From positions 2,108,001 through 2,172,000 of the forward strand of contig MARA01000001.1 of assembly GCA_001792895.1 (NCBI GenBank): a DNA stretch of 64,000 nt, in the 5' to 3' direction. Source of the stretch: Lentinus brumalis (lineage: Eukaryota; Basidiomycota; Agaricomycetes; Polyporales; Polyporaceae). This document shows positions 1-10,054 of the stretch, piece after piece (position 1 is the stretch's first letter; the number at the start of each line of letters is the position of its first letter). A program made the position numbers and the translations under genes. The notes below the pieces were generated by a model. The model was given only the letters and a program-made list of their open reading frames with translations, made no database searches and had not been told where the DNA came from.

Positions 1-158
1 GGCCGGCGCTGAAATCCTGGCGAAATGGTAGCGTCGCTAATTTCCCCTGGTGTAAACATTTACCTTTCCGAGACGGGAAGCTTTTGGGGAAAGCCTCGTT
101 CAGGGAGCTCCGGAAGTCTCGTTACCTCTCGTACACCTTTCATGGGAGGAGTTGGGAG

Positions 159-184
159 TTTTTTTTTTTTTTTTTTTTTTTTTT
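159..184 (-). repeat. Poly(A) tail of the LINE (T26 on the plus strand)
   Basis: An uninterrupted run of 26 T marks the 3' end of the minus-strand LINE, as expected from target-primed reverse transcription of a polyadenylated transcript. Positions 1-145 to its left are host flank with no gene that I can see. Confidence 0.85.
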
Positions 185-423
185 GGTGGAAGCATAAGAC
201 CCTTATCCGTAATGGTCCCCATAAGGGCTTGTCATACAGATTGCAGTCGACGAGTGTCAACTAGGTCCGCTTGCGCGAGATATCCGAGGAGCAGGCACCT
301 TGGATAGGTCGCGGAGGTCAGTAGAAACAGGGCCACCGCGGGGAAATGCAATTACGCACTACGTGTGGGGCTCCAAATTCGGTGAGAATCCTCTGGAGGA
401 GCTGCGCAGGCCAGCTCTTTCCA

Positions 424-3400
424 TCATCTACCTCGTTTGATACCCACTAAAACCCCGCAGTCTCCTACCCATCTGGGTGAGAGACTAACTTCGTTATCCA
501 GGATACGTCGCCAGATTCGGTCCACTTCCTGAGGTTTGAGGGCCTTTTTCCCTCTCGCCATGACGGCAGTACGTCTGTCTAGGTCCAACCTGGAATTGAT
601 GCACGCATAGTATCGGTTGGTAATCTCCTGAGTAGTGAACTCTTCGCCCTCCCTTTGAATAACCCTTTCGCAACGTAGCTTCCAGATAAGGTGTAGCGTT
701 TCTGAGCACAGGATCGTCCACAGGGATTCTGTATTCGGTTTACGCGAGCCATTCTCGGACTTGAAGATGGCACACGCTGCCCCGAAGGTCGTTCCCCAGC
801 AAGGGGGTTTCCATATCTCGCCGGTGAGTGCCCATGTGTCCTTGAAAAGGCTCCATAGCGTTTCTTGTCCTACCGCCCTGCACTCGAAGATTATGTGGGT
901 CAGGGTGTCGCACTCGCCGCAAATGGCACAGTGAGCGCGTTGCTTCAGTTCGTCAGGCATATTCGGCCTGAGCCATTGGGTGCCCGTCATATAGCTATCA
1001 TGGATGGCTCTCCACATGAATTGGGAGGCCGGTCTAGATACGTGTTTCGAACGAAGGGACGTCCAAATGCACGCATCTTCTGTCATGGTGCCAAAAGCAG
1101 CGGAAATCCCACTCGAGATTCTATCCAGATTGGCTACTGTCCTCGGTCTGGGTTTGGTCTTCGCATCCTTGCCTGCTCTGATCGCTCTGTACGCGAGTTT
1201 TTGCGTGATCGATTGGAGTTTTGCGCCTGATAGTGCGAAGGAGGGGGGGATATCGAAATCGAGCGGGTCGCCTGCCGTTTTGGCAGCACCTATGGCAGCG
1301 AGCTTGTCTGCAGCCTCGTTTTCGATTTGTCCGCTATGTCCTTTTACCCACTTGAAGGTTGTATGAGCCTTCCTCATTCGCAGCCTAGCGATCGTTACAC
1401 GGGTGATCTGAGCATTCTTCTGCATGATGTAACCCGTGTCTTCGTTTTTCTGCTTCCATTTGGTCAGCGAATCGATAGTTGTACGTGAGTCGGATAGCTG
1501 CGTGAGTCTAGTCCTTGGATCAGGCCTTGTTGACGCTAGGAGCGTTGCCGTGGCTTCCCCGGTCTGATTTGACTGGTCTAGCCATGCTGGCAGTCTGACG
1601 CTGGCATTTAGAGTGTGTCCTTCGTTGACGTACAGTCCTGCGCCTGCCTGAGCGTTCCTTTCTCCATTGTTGATACATGAGCCATCCGTGGCTATCGTGA
1701 GTTGCTCCTCATTTTCTACAAGTTCCATCTGGGTCACTTCGTTTGTGGTCGGGCCTGCATCGGTGAAGATTCGAAACGCGTGCCCTACGTTTCCATAGGT
1801 GGTGATGCGTCGGTCGAATGGTACGGATTCGTCTCTCAGGCCCCTTGCTGTGAGCATGCTCATGGCTTCGTTTTCGTAGTCTTCTGGTTGTCTAATGGAG
1901 GGGTTCCATTTGGGCGCCAGGGTATTCATTATCTCCCGAGCTCTCATCGCACATTGATGGGGGAAAATACAGCCCTTCTCTTCGCGAAGTTGGCAGCATC
2001 CCGAGCAGCCGCATCGTGCCTTCGGTCTATGCGCCGGCTCATTTAGTTTGTCGGCCAGCCTCATGAAATCTCCGACTGAGTTTGCCTCGCGGTTGGTTAT
2101 GAGGCATGACTTTAGCTTTGACGGGCGAGTAAGCTGTCCTAGCCTCTTACTGTCTGCATAGGGGTGTCCCCACATTGGCATTGAGCAGAGGATACGTTTA
2201 GAGAAAGCAAGACCTTCGAGCCGAAGGCCATATTTCTTCGCGATTTTGAGCAGCGCCTTGAGCTCGCCCGGGACCTTGCTGATCTTGGGGTGCCATTTCT
2301 GTAAGAAAGTATTGATACGGAGAGACGTCTCTTTAAGTCTGCAGTCCTTGGGGACCGTATGCGCTAGGATGTCATCTGCCACGAAAGCCCACATCGGGCG
2401 TTCGGGGCTGAAATCGAGATATAGTTTCAGCCACATGATATCTATAGCTTCGCTCCTCGCTTTGAGGTCTAGGAGTCCTAGGCCTCCCTGAGCAATAGGG
2501 AGATACAGTTGGTGTATCCCTATCGGTGAGTTGCATCTGTCTTCCCAGATATAGCCCCGCATAACCTTGTCGAGCCTTTTTCGTATCGAGTCCGGCATTC
2601 TCTGCACCGTCGTCAGAAATTGGGTAATTCCCCCAATTATCATCTGGACGACATGTTTCTTTCCCTGAATGGTAGCGTGCCCTTTCTTCCATCGGGCGAT
2701 GACGTTCATCAGAGGTTGCCTCATAGCTACTAGTTTCGTGAGGACGAGAGTCCATATGTCAGACTGATCGACTCCGTTTCCGAAGAAAGCTCCCAAGATG
2801 CGGACAACTTCGCCCTCCTGTGCAACATGGACGCCCCGAGGGTAATTCTTCCATACTCCCGTGTCTCGGTAAGTGTCCGCCATCTCTTTGCGGTAGCCAG
2901 GCCTTCCGATGGGGATAATTTCAGTCTTCGCTAAGTTGAATTTTGCCTTGGCAGCAGAGCACCAGGAATCAAGGACCCGTTGTAGACATCTGAAATCGTC
3001 TTGACTTGACAGGTAAACTGTCGTGTCGTCGGCGAAGAGGACAGCTTTCAGCACTTCGTCGCATTTCGGTATATCAAATCCCTGCAGTTCGGACTTTCTG
3101 ATCATAGCCGAAAGGGGCTCTATTGCTAGATCGAATAGGAGGCAAGATAGTGGGTCACCTTGCCTTACGCCCCTATAGATGCGGTAAGCTTTACTGAGTA
3201 TACCGTTGATCATGATTGATGTCTCAGCATTCGCGTAGAGGGACATGACAAGTCGGATGTAATTTTCAGGGACTCCGAAACGTCTTAGAACACGCCAGAG
3301 ATAGTCGTGCGATATTTTATCGTACGCTTTCTCCTGATCAAGCGCAACGATGGCACCGTCCTTCTCGTTTAGCTCAGCCCAGTGCATCACCATTCTAGCA

Positions 3401-5649
3401 AGCTGGGTGTGGTTCTGAAGCTTTCTTCCAGGTACGAAGCCCGCCTGGGCTCTATTGATTATAGATGGCGCAACGACTGCCAGTCTAGCCGCGAGCAGCT
3501 TGCTCAGCAGCTTATAGTCGGTGTTTAGTATGGTGATAGGTCTGTAATTTACTACTCTTGTCCTCTCGCCCTTTTCTTTGTATATGGGGGCTATCCAGCC
3601 TTGAGACAGGGAGGTCTTGTCGCTCACACCGTGTAACTTAGCATCGTTGAAAGCCGCGCGGAGCAATCTGGTGACATCGAAGTCCGAACGTCCCGGGAAG
3701 CGGGAGTCCTCGACATGCCTCGAGTGGAGTGCTTTCCAGAGCTCGTACGGGATGCCATCCAGGCCTGGTGATGACCCATTTTTGGCCGAGTGGAGGGCAG
3801 CAACACACTCCTCATACGTGAAATCCTGCTCGAGTTCCTGGGCCTGTTCCCTACTGACTTTGGCATCGAGGCTATCTAGAGCAGCGGCGATGTCAAGCTC
3901 TCTTGCATCCGGCTCTTTAACAGTGAGATCGTCCTTCTGAATGTTCATGTGGTGAGATCTGGCCATCTCCGCCATTCTCGCTGAGTCTGACTCGTATGTC
4001 TTCTCTCCTGCAGGACCTAGGACCCCTTCTTTCTCGAAACATGTAATAATGTCCCTCGGCGCGCACTCTCGATGCAACTTTGACCAGTACTTGGTCGGTC
4101 GGTCTCCAAAGAGCCGGTGCGTTGCTCGCGCATTCTGCTGTTGTTGCTTATATCGTCTTTGTTTCAGCATTCGTATTTGCTTGGTCAAGGTCGCCGCCTC
4201 GTCGCGTCCAGTCTCGAGATGCGCCTCTGCCGACTTTAGTACAGTCTGGAGCCTTCTCTCGCACTCCTTGATTTCAGTGAGTAGTCTTGGGACAACTTCT
4301 CGTTCGCGCGCTCTCGCAATTTTCATCGCGTCACATTTGAAGCCGTGTAGGATTGTTTGCGGGTTGACTTGAGCGGTTCTAGTACCGGAGCTTTCGTAGG
4401 TGCTTAGGGCGAGTAGCGCCTCAAGCCCTCTCTGCTTGACCCTCTTCGTCAGCTTTCTGTCTTTGAGCAGTATCACCGGGAACAGAGGCCTTCCGGGGCC
4501 TACCGAGGGAGCGTTTGCTGAGGTAAGTTGGACCATGACTAGTGAGTGGTCCGTTTTGACCCCCGCTTCGCAGATACGCCATTCTCTGGCATTGTTGAAA
4601 ACCTCCTGCGTGACATAGATGCGGTCTAGGCGGGAGAAAATCGCGTCTTGTCCCGCGCCTCGTTGGAAAGTGAAGGTTCGCGAGTTCGGGTACGTCGCTC
4701 TCCACCCGTCAGCGATCATTAGGCTCAGGCTCATTTTTAGTTCGTCGAGCGCAGTAATGGAAACATCTGTAGACTGTTGGGAAGGGAGGCGGTCGAGGTT
4801 GTCCTCGACGTTATTGAAATCGCCCATTAGGATCTGAGGTTTCGGGCAGTTGGGGTGAGATATGTAGTAATCTCTGAGTTTCTCAAAGAAAGATTTCCTC
4901 TCCATGGCCCCGTCAGACGTCGGGGCATATATGCATAAGATAACTCGCAGTTCCCCGCCACGGCCTGGGATCATCACTTGGATAGCGCGACCTGGGATGA
5001 CTACAGTCGAAGTAACTTCCTTTGTGTTGATATATCTAGCATTTAGCACGATAGCGACGCCCTCCTTCTGAGTCGGGGCATCTGGGTGCGGCGAATGGAA
5101 GATTTTGATTTTCTGAGCAAACATCTTGTGAATGGTAGCCTTCCGCGTGTCCGTGAGGTGAGTTTCTTGGAGACAGAGGACCCCAATTCTGAAATCTGAC
5201 ATCATCCTATATATACGGCCCCATTTATTGTCTTCATGATCACGTATAAGGTTTCCAAAGCCATTGACATTGAGTGTAGCAACTAGTAGCGTGGTTTTGC
5301 GTGACTTTTGCCCTGCGAGGCTATCTGAGGGGTTGATTGGGTGGCGGGGGTTATATACGCCGTCCCTTTGATTGAGTCTGTTGGTCGGAGCATCAGAGAC
5401 TTGCTGGTGATTGTCGCGATGTAGCTGAGAGATATCCTCGTTGAGATCACAGGCATAAGCCTGCATTCTCCTCAAGGGCGCGCAGCCGTTGCCAGCAGAG
5501 GTATTTGCGGCTTCCTGTCCTGCGCGCGAGGACAGGGAACCTTCTCCTCTGCTGGAAAGAGGGGAGCCGATACCGAACTGAGTTTCCGTTTGAGATTGTC
5601 TGTTATGAATGTGTGTGGCAGTTGCGTTGGTCAGGCCGAGTACAACCAT
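424..5649 (-). CDS. LINE ORF2: APE endonuclease, reverse transcriptase, RNase H
   Basis: A 1741-aa polyprotein, uninterrupted. The apurinic-type endonuclease spans about residues 120-380, with an NVNG start, QETH at 161-164, GDFN at 276-279, LDRIYV near 341 and TDHS at 366-369. The reverse transcriptase spans about 615-910, with NYRPI at 701, QAGFVPGR near 735, the DQEKAYD block near 771, RQGDPLS near 829 and the catalytic FADD at 872-875. RNase H spans about 1316-1456 with the acidic set D1322, E1365, D1387 and D1448. A CX2CX7HX4C motif follows near the C-terminus. The enzyme nicks target DNA and copies the element RNA onto it. It lies 330 nt downstream of ORF1 and has its own ATG. All catalytic residues I can check are present. 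Confidence 0.93.
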   Translation of the reverse strand: MVVLGLTNATATHIHNRQSQTETQFGIGSPLSSRGEGSLSSRAGQEAANTSAGNGCAPLRRMQAYACDLNEDISQLHRDNHQQVSDAPTNRLNQRDGVYNPRHPINPSDSLAGQKSRKTTLLVATLNVNGFGNLIRDHEDNKWGRIYRMMSDFRIGVLCLQETHLTDTRKATIHKMFAQKIKIFHSPHPDAPTQKEGVAIVLNARYINTKEVTSTVVIPGRAIQVMIPGRGGELRVILCIYAPTSDGAMERKSFFEKLRDYYISHPNCPKPQILMGDFNNVEDNLDRLPSQQSTDVSITALDELKMSLSLMIADGWRATYPNSRTFTFQRGAGQDAIFSRLDRIYVTQEVFNNAREWRICEAGVKTDHSLVMVQLTSANAPSVGPGRPLFPVILLKDRKLTKRVKQRGLEALLALSTYESSGTRTAQVNPQTILHGFKCDAMKIARAREREVVPRLLTEIKECERRLQTVLKSAEAHLETGRDEAATLTKQIRMLKQRRYKQQQQNARATHRLFGDRPTKYWSKLHRECAPRDIITCFEKEGVLGPAGEKTYESDSARMAEMARSHHMNIQKDDLTVKEPDARELDIAAALDSLDAKVSREQAQELEQDFTYEECVAALHSAKNGSSPGLDGIPYELWKALHSRHVEDSRFPGRSDFDVTRLLRAAFNDAKLHGVSDKTSLSQGWIAPIYKEKGERTRVVNYRPITILNTDYKLLSKLLAARLAVVAPSIINRAQAGFVPGRKLQNHTQLARMVMHWAELNEKDGAIVALDQEKAYDKISHDYLWRVLRRFGVPENYIRLVMSLYANAETSIMINGILSKAYRIYRGVRQGDPLSCLLFDLAIEPLSAMIRKSELQGFDIPKCDEVLKAVLFADDTTVYLSSQDDFRCLQRVLDSWCSAAKAKFNLAKTEIIPIGRPGYRKEMADTYRDTGVWKNYPRGVHVAQEGEVVRILGAFFGNGVDQSDIWTLVLTKLVAMRQPLMNVIARWKKGHATIQGKKHVVQMIIGGITQFLTTVQRMPDSIRKRLDKVMRGYIWEDRCNSPIGIHQLYLPIAQGGLGLLDLKARSEAIDIMWLKLYLDFSPERPMWAFVADDILAHTVPKDCRLKETSLRINTFLQKWHPKISKVPGELKALLKIAKKYGLRLEGLAFSKRILCSMPMWGHPYADSKRLGQLTRPSKLKSCLITNREANSVGDFMRLADKLNEPAHRPKARCGCSGCCQLREEKGCIFPHQCAMRAREIMNTLAPKWNPSIRQPEDYENEAMSMLTARGLRDESVPFDRRITTYGNVGHAFRIFTDAGPTTNEVTQMELVENEEQLTIATDGSCINNGERNAQAGAGLYVNEGHTLNASVRLPAWLDQSNQTGEATATLLASTRPDPRTRLTQLSDSRTTIDSLTKWKQKNEDTGYIMQKNAQITRVTIARLRMRKAHTTFKWVKGHSGQIENEAADKLAAIGAAKTAGDPLDFDIPPSFALSGAKLQSITQKLAYRAIRAGKDAKTKPRPRTVANLDRISSGISAAFGTMTEDACIWTSLRSKHVSRPASQFMWRAIHDSYMTGTQWLRPNMPDELKQRAHCAICGECDTLTHIIFECRAVGQETLWSLFKDTWALTGEIWKPPCWGTTFGAACAIFKSENGSRKPNTESLWTILCSETLHLIWKLRCERVIQREGEEFTTQEITNRYYACINSRLDLDRRTAVMARGKKALKPQEVDRIWRRILDNEVSLSPRWVGDCGVLVGIKRGR

Positions 5650-5979
5650 ACCCCGGCCTCGAGATGATTTAACCTACATCGCGGGTGATGTATACCTTCC
5701 GTCTCCGGTTTGTTAGCGGTGCCGTCGACGTTTAGTACTTTGCTGTTGCGCGGGCATCCCGCCTAAAAAGGCCTCCGCATAATCCGAGCGATGTCCTGAA
5801 ACTCGAGGAGCCAGTATATGTAGTCGCTCAGATAGCCCATTGTTCCTACAGTTAGTGCGCCGCTACGCATCTGCAGTCCCACCCTGATCAACTCAGGCTA
5901 AGGTTGGGGTGACAGTATACCGTGTTGTTCGAGATTGATACAAGCTGTACAAGAGGAGAGACAACGTGCGGGTCATAGT
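5650..5979 (-). other. LINE inter-ORF spacer
   Basis: A 330-nt spacer between the stop of ORF1 and the ATG of ORF2 in element orientation. I see no ORF or conserved motif. ORF2 must be translated by reinitiation, an internal entry mechanism or a separate transcript; the sequence does not show which. Confidence 0.5.
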
Positions 5980-8655
5980 TCATCGACGGCTCTCCTTGCG
6001 GAAAGAATCGCGTCCTCCCTTCGACGCCCCTGCTCCATCGCCTCTCCCGCGCCTTGACGGCGCCCTACCGCCTCTAGTGTCAGGGATATCGCGGCCTCGC
6101 TCGCGCCCGGGGTCGCGCCTCGACGAGGACTCGTAGTTCTCCCAGTCGTAGTTGCCGTTGGTAGACCTTTGGCGCGAGGGGCCGGCGTGCGCGTTGTCTG
6201 GCGCGCGCGGTCCATGGTTGCGCTGTCTGCGCGGCGGAGCGGCGTCGGCTCTGAAGGAGGAAGGGGCCGTAGACTGCCAGTCGCGTCGTTCGCGACCGTC
6301 GATCGAGTATGAGGAGCCTCCCGCAGCATCAGGACCGTTCCAGCCAGGCATACGCGTGAACGGGCAGAGATGCGAGGGGTGGTCTACCCCGAGGCAGCCT
6401 GCGCACGAGGAGATCCGTCTGGCCCTCGCGATCGCGGTTTGATAGGACCCGAAAGTGAGGTTGCGCAACTCTTGCACCCAGAGGCGCCATACGCGTATGC
6501 TTTGAGTAGGGGATCGCAGAAAAACATTCGCGACCACGGTGCCGTTGTCGAGTGTGTATACAGTGACGCGAAGCGAAGATAGAACGCGCCGGAAAGCTTC
6601 GTTTATAGTGATGCGATTGAACTCGGGGTTTGCCCTGATCATTTGCTCGATGCGGTTCCTGACTAGAGGGCGTTCAAAGGTCGATCGTACCGCGCGCATG
6701 ATGTTCTCGATGTTGTCATCCAGGAAACCTTCGAGCGCGAGTAGGAGCTGTGGGGCATCGAGAACGCGGGGGCGGGGGAAAAAGGTTATCGACTTGAGGG
6801 ACCATACGCGCCGTCTGAGGAGGCGGTCGACACCCTCGCGCGTGAGGCCAGTTACTGCCCATTCGACAGGTCCGCGTCCTTGGTAGTCTGTCGCCTGGTT
6901 GGGTGCTATGACGCGGAAAGACGATTCGCCGGTGATGCGGTTGATCGCCTGCCTGAGATCAGCTGCAGTACGCCGGTTTGTGCCATAGTTCCTTGAGTAG
7001 CGAGGGTTGAAAGTATTTAGTGTGATACTCGTCCCTGCTGGGTCCGCCCAGACCGCCTGCACCCAATCGTCTGACATGCCGCGGAGGTGCGCTTCAGGAT
7101 CGTGGCGATGTACTTCGGGGTCGCCTTGATGAGGGATAGGAGTAGGACGTTCGTCGTGATCGTCGGTAGTGGTGCCGCCACGTCTGACGGCGTCGGGCAT
7201 ATTATCGTCGTCCCCGACGTCGAAAACATCGAGGCTGCGAATGGTGATGGAGTCGTGCGCCGAGGAAGGGACAGAGACATGGATGTCGTGCTGCGAGCCA
7301 CGATGCCGCTTGCTCGTTGACGATCTACGTGGCACTTGAGTCAGCGGCGGAGGTGACCATCTCTCGCTGTGCTCGTCACGCGTGAGTTCTCTCGTGGGAC
7401 GGGAGTTCCACTCCTCCGCAAAGCTACGTCCTAGGTTCGCGCGAGGAGCGAGAGAGGAGGAGGGCCTGGGTCGAGTATGCTCGTCTTCAGCCATCGTCTC
7501 GTCGACGTCCTCGTCGAAAGGGTCGTCGCGGGCGCGGTGTAGGTTGGCTGGAAACGAGCGCGCAGTACTCCTCTCGTGCGAGACGTTCGGGCCCCATTCA
7601 AAGGCACTGCGTACTCGTGCACGTCGCTCGCTCTCCAGCTCTCCATCTTCGGGGATATCCTCGAACGTCGGGGACCTGTATAGCTGGGAGAGGCTGTCGA
7701 GTGGGCGCGAGCCTGGCATATACTCGCGCGTCGCCTGTCTTCGGTCGAATGTGAAAAGCTCGCCTTGTGAGGGTGCGTAGTCCATCGACGCGTCGTGAGA
7801 AGATGGCGGAGCACTAGAGTTTGGTAGGGAGATATCTCTCCGAACTGTTCGACCCGCGAGTTGTTCGACGTTCGCCATGGAGAGAGAGTCTTGCTGGCCC
7901 GGGAGGCGTGCCGGGGCAGCAGACATCGCTGCTGTAGGACTCGTGAGACGGAGAGGTAGTGGAGGTCCGTTCCTAGGCACGTCCTCCTGTGCGAGCGGCG
8001 ACACCGTCAGCCTGTGCGGGGTGGGGTACGACCCTGACGCATTCATACGGTTGTAGAAAGTCGTCGTGGTGCTTGCAGGCCTCGAGAAGTCCGAGTAGGG
8101 GATGTGGTGCGTGGACGGCAGTGACGAGGTAGCGATAGAGAAGGGCGAGGGAGCGTGTACTCGGGGCGTATTACTTTGGGAGGTTTCGGCTACGGATGCG
8201 GCCCAGGGGTTGCTGAGCAGCGTGTTGCTCCGGGGCGACGCGTCCGTTGCCTTTCCTTTTCCTTTCCTCTTCGCGGACTTCCTGACTCTTTCTCCTTGAG
8301 CGGGGGACGTCCCTCTCCTCCTTTTGCGGTGTCTATCGGCGACAGGGGGGTGCGACGGGTCGTTGAGGGTGGGAGGGATGTTCTCGTTGCCGTCGGTGCC
8401 GGAGCTGAGTATCTCCTCGCCAAGTGCTGTACTCGGCGTCCAGATGGCGTCGGCCGTCATATTAGCTGCGTTAGGAGCAGGCTGCAGCGGGGATTGGAGA
8501 GCCGAGGGTAGATTGGCGACTGGGATGATGGGCGTGTCGAAATGAGCCCAGAAGGCTTCATACGAGTCGGGGTTGGGTTGGCTAGCATTCCCGAGGGCGA
8601 GGGCATCGACGTCGAGGGGGTTTGAGGCGCCTCCAGGGACTTGCGAGGACGCCAC
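5980..8655 (-). CDS. LINE ORF1, main part (gag-like, CCHC zinc knuckle)
   Basis: An 891-codon reading frame counted from a GTG. The protein is Ser/Pro/Arg-rich for its first ~480 residues, has a folded central part, a CX2CX4HX4C zinc knuckle (encoded near 6370-6413) and an Arg/Gly/Asp-rich tail. This matches the RNA-binding ORF1 proteins of Tad-like LINEs, which package the element RNA. The frame stays open upstream to about 8820 but has no ATG there, and its first internal ATG is about 65 codons in. It overlaps the 227-aa ORF at 8457-9140 in the -1 frame. The natural start is therefore probably the ATG at 9140, reached through a -1 shift that is either mutational or programmed. Confidence 0.75.
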   Translation of the reverse strand: MASSQVPGGASNPLDVDALALGNASQPNPDSYEAFWAHFDTPIIPVANLPSALQSPLQPAPNAANMTADAIWTPSTALGEEILSSGTDGNENIPPTLNDPSHPPVADRHRKRRRGTSPAQGERVRKSAKRKGKGKATDASPRSNTLLSNPWAASVAETSQSNTPRVHAPSPFSIATSSLPSTHHIPYSDFSRPASTTTTFYNRMNASGSYPTPHRLTVSPLAQEDVPRNGPPLPLRLTSPTAAMSAAPARLPGQQDSLSMANVEQLAGRTVRRDISLPNSSAPPSSHDASMDYAPSQGELFTFDRRQATREYMPGSRPLDSLSQLYRSPTFEDIPEDGELESERRARVRSAFEWGPNVSHERSTARSFPANLHRARDDPFDEDVDETMAEDEHTRPRPSSSLAPRANLGRSFAEEWNSRPTRELTRDEHSERWSPPPLTQVPRRSSTSKRHRGSQHDIHVSVPSSAHDSITIRSLDVFDVGDDDNMPDAVRRGGTTTDDHDERPTPIPHQGDPEVHRHDPEAHLRGMSDDWVQAVWADPAGTSITLNTFNPRYSRNYGTNRRTAADLRQAINRITGESSFRVIAPNQATDYQGRGPVEWAVTGLTREGVDRLLRRRVWSLKSITFFPRPRVLDAPQLLLALEGFLDDNIENIMRAVRSTFERPLVRNRIEQMIRANPEFNRITINEAFRRVLSSLRVTVYTLDNGTVVANVFLRSPTQSIRVWRLWVQELRNLTFGSYQTAIARARRISSCAGCLGVDHPSHLCPFTRMPGWNGPDAAGGSSYSIDGRERRDWQSTAPSSFRADAAPPRRQRNHGPRAPDNAHAGPSRQRSTNGNYDWENYESSSRRDPGRERGRDIPDTRGGRAPSRRGRGDGAGASKGGRDSFRKESRR

Positions 8656-9140
8656 CGTGGTAGGGATAGAGATGGGGAGCTGCCAGTGGGTGTCTGATTG
8701 TTGGCGTTGCTCGCATTGACCACCCCGGTCGCGGCCTGCGTGGGGATTAGTATCAGCTGCGAGCAGTGTACCCGTGAGCGTACCATCTGCATCGAGAAAG
8801 GGTAGTGGGCTGCGTCAGCAGCGTTGAAGGAGAAGACCGTCGACGCCGGCATAGTAGCGTCGGTGCGGGCCTGAGCGTTCTGAAGAGGGAGACCTCTAGT
8901 AGCGGCATTAGGAGGGGTAGTGAGAGAGGCTGGCGCGCTGGGAGCAGCCCGCGGGAGAGCAGCCACCTGGGCGTAGCTGCGAGTGGCCGCGGTAGGCGCA
9001 TGCGTCGGGGATTCGCCGTTGTTGTTTGCCACGTCAGCCTGGCCTTGGGCTACGGGAGTAGCAGGGACGAGAATGACCGGTGGGTCATCCGCCCTCAGAC
9101 AGTTTCTGGTGTTTTTGTTCTTGTTGGGGTGATCAGACAT
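8457..9140 (-). CDS. LINE ORF1, 5' segment (frame -1 relative to main ORF1)
   Basis: A 227-aa ORF with a good ATG at 9140. It is rich in Ala, Pro, Thr and Asn and carries a short SYAQVAA motif of the kind seen near the N-terminus of fungal LINE ORF1 proteins. The last ~65 codons run antiphase to the better-looking ORF1 frame and are probably not translated this way. I read it as the N-terminal exon-like part of ORF1 separated by one frameshift between about 8460 and 8820. The alternative is a short independent leader protein. I found no convincing slippery heptamer, so mutation or a sequence error is the simpler explanation. Confidence 0.55.
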   Translation of the reverse strand: MSDHPNKNKNTRNCLRADDPPVILVPATPVAQGQADVANNNGESPTHAPTAATRSYAQVAALPRAAPSAPASLTTPPNAATRGLPLQNAQARTDATMPASTVFSFNAADAAHYPFSMQMVRSRVHCSQLILIPTQAATGVVNASNANNQTPTGSSPSLSLPRWRPRKSLEAPQTPSTSMPSPSGMLANPTPTRMKPSGLISTRPSSQSPIYPRLSNPRCSLLLTQLI

Positions 9141-9299
9141 CGCGTTGGTGAGAGATGAGGGCTGGGGGCAGCAGGAGCAGAGGACGCGGGAGCAGAGAGC
9201 AGTTCGGGGGCGTAGCAGAGAGTTTGCTGACCCCGAGCGGTTGCCCAGCTATATAGTTCCATTATCCTTCTTTCGCGTCCTACGCGCTGTCAATGGTAA
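9141..9299 (-). promoter_or_regulatory. Putative LINE 5' UTR / internal promoter
   Basis: About 160 nt lie between the inferred 5' boundary and the ORF1 ATG. LINEs carry their promoter inside this region. I see no specific element apart from an AT-rich patch (tatatag) near 9251. The boundary depends on the imperfect target-site duplication. Confidence 0.3.
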
Positions 9300-10054
9300 G
9301 GGGAGTTGAGAGCGGCTTGCCCTGTCGGAGCGTCTTACAACGCGAGCGGGTAGGAGTAGCACCAGAGACGGCTGGCCGATACTCACCATTGTCTTTCTCG
9401 AGTCTTCCCTGCATGTTTGAAACCGCCATGCACAGTAGTTTGAGTAGAAGTTCGCGAGGACCGAGACAATGTCACCAAATCGTGGGAGAGTTGAGTCTAC
9501 TCGATTTGGGGATTACGTCAGGGCGTCTCTTGCCGTCCTCTCGTCTCGACACGTTCTCGAGCACATTCGCACTACACCTACACACGCAGCAGCACTCATC
9601 TGAAATGGTACGTGCTTCTTGAGTATAGGCCTGATCAGATAGACAGGTGGGAAGGGCGCAGTCTGAAGGTGGTGCGTGGGCGAGAAAACCGTGTCGTTCA
9701 AGTTCACAGGTGTACGTACACAGCAACGTATCTATGGTAGAGCCAGCGTTGAAGGGAAGTAACTGTGCAGGGGTCATTACAATCGCCCAGCCGAATACCT
9801 CGAAGTACACGTAGTATCGCGATCAAAGCGCCTCGCGGCGATACAACAAGAAGGAGCCTACGGCAGAGCCAGGAGGGAGAGACAATCGTGCATGGTTTCC
9901 GTCACAAGTAAGCACTTCAGCTCTGCGTACGGTAGCGAGCGTATCGCGCACAGTACTAAAGAGTCCCTGCCAGCTCCTGCCATCCAACAGGTCTAAGCAT
10001 GTTCGACAGCTTCCTTCGGCCTCTCCTGGCGCCCGGGATGTCGCCGACATCGTC

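Larger units (their letters stand above)
159..9299 (-). mobile_element. Tad-like non-LTR retrotransposon (LINE), near full length
   Basis: The element reads on the minus strand. A 26-nt T run at 159-184 is its poly(A) tail, and upstream in element order lie a 3' UTR, ORF2 (endonuclease, reverse transcriptase, RNase H) and a gag-like ORF1 with a zinc knuckle. The order EN-RT-RNase H plus a CCHC ORF1 is the organisation of the fungal Tad clade. The 5' end is uncertain. I place it near 9299 because 146-158 (gaggagttgggag) resembles 9300-9312 (ggggagttgagag) at 11 of 13 positions, which could be a decayed target-site duplication. ORF2 is open over its whole length, so the copy is fairly young, but ORF1 appears frameshifted. 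Confidence 0.85.
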
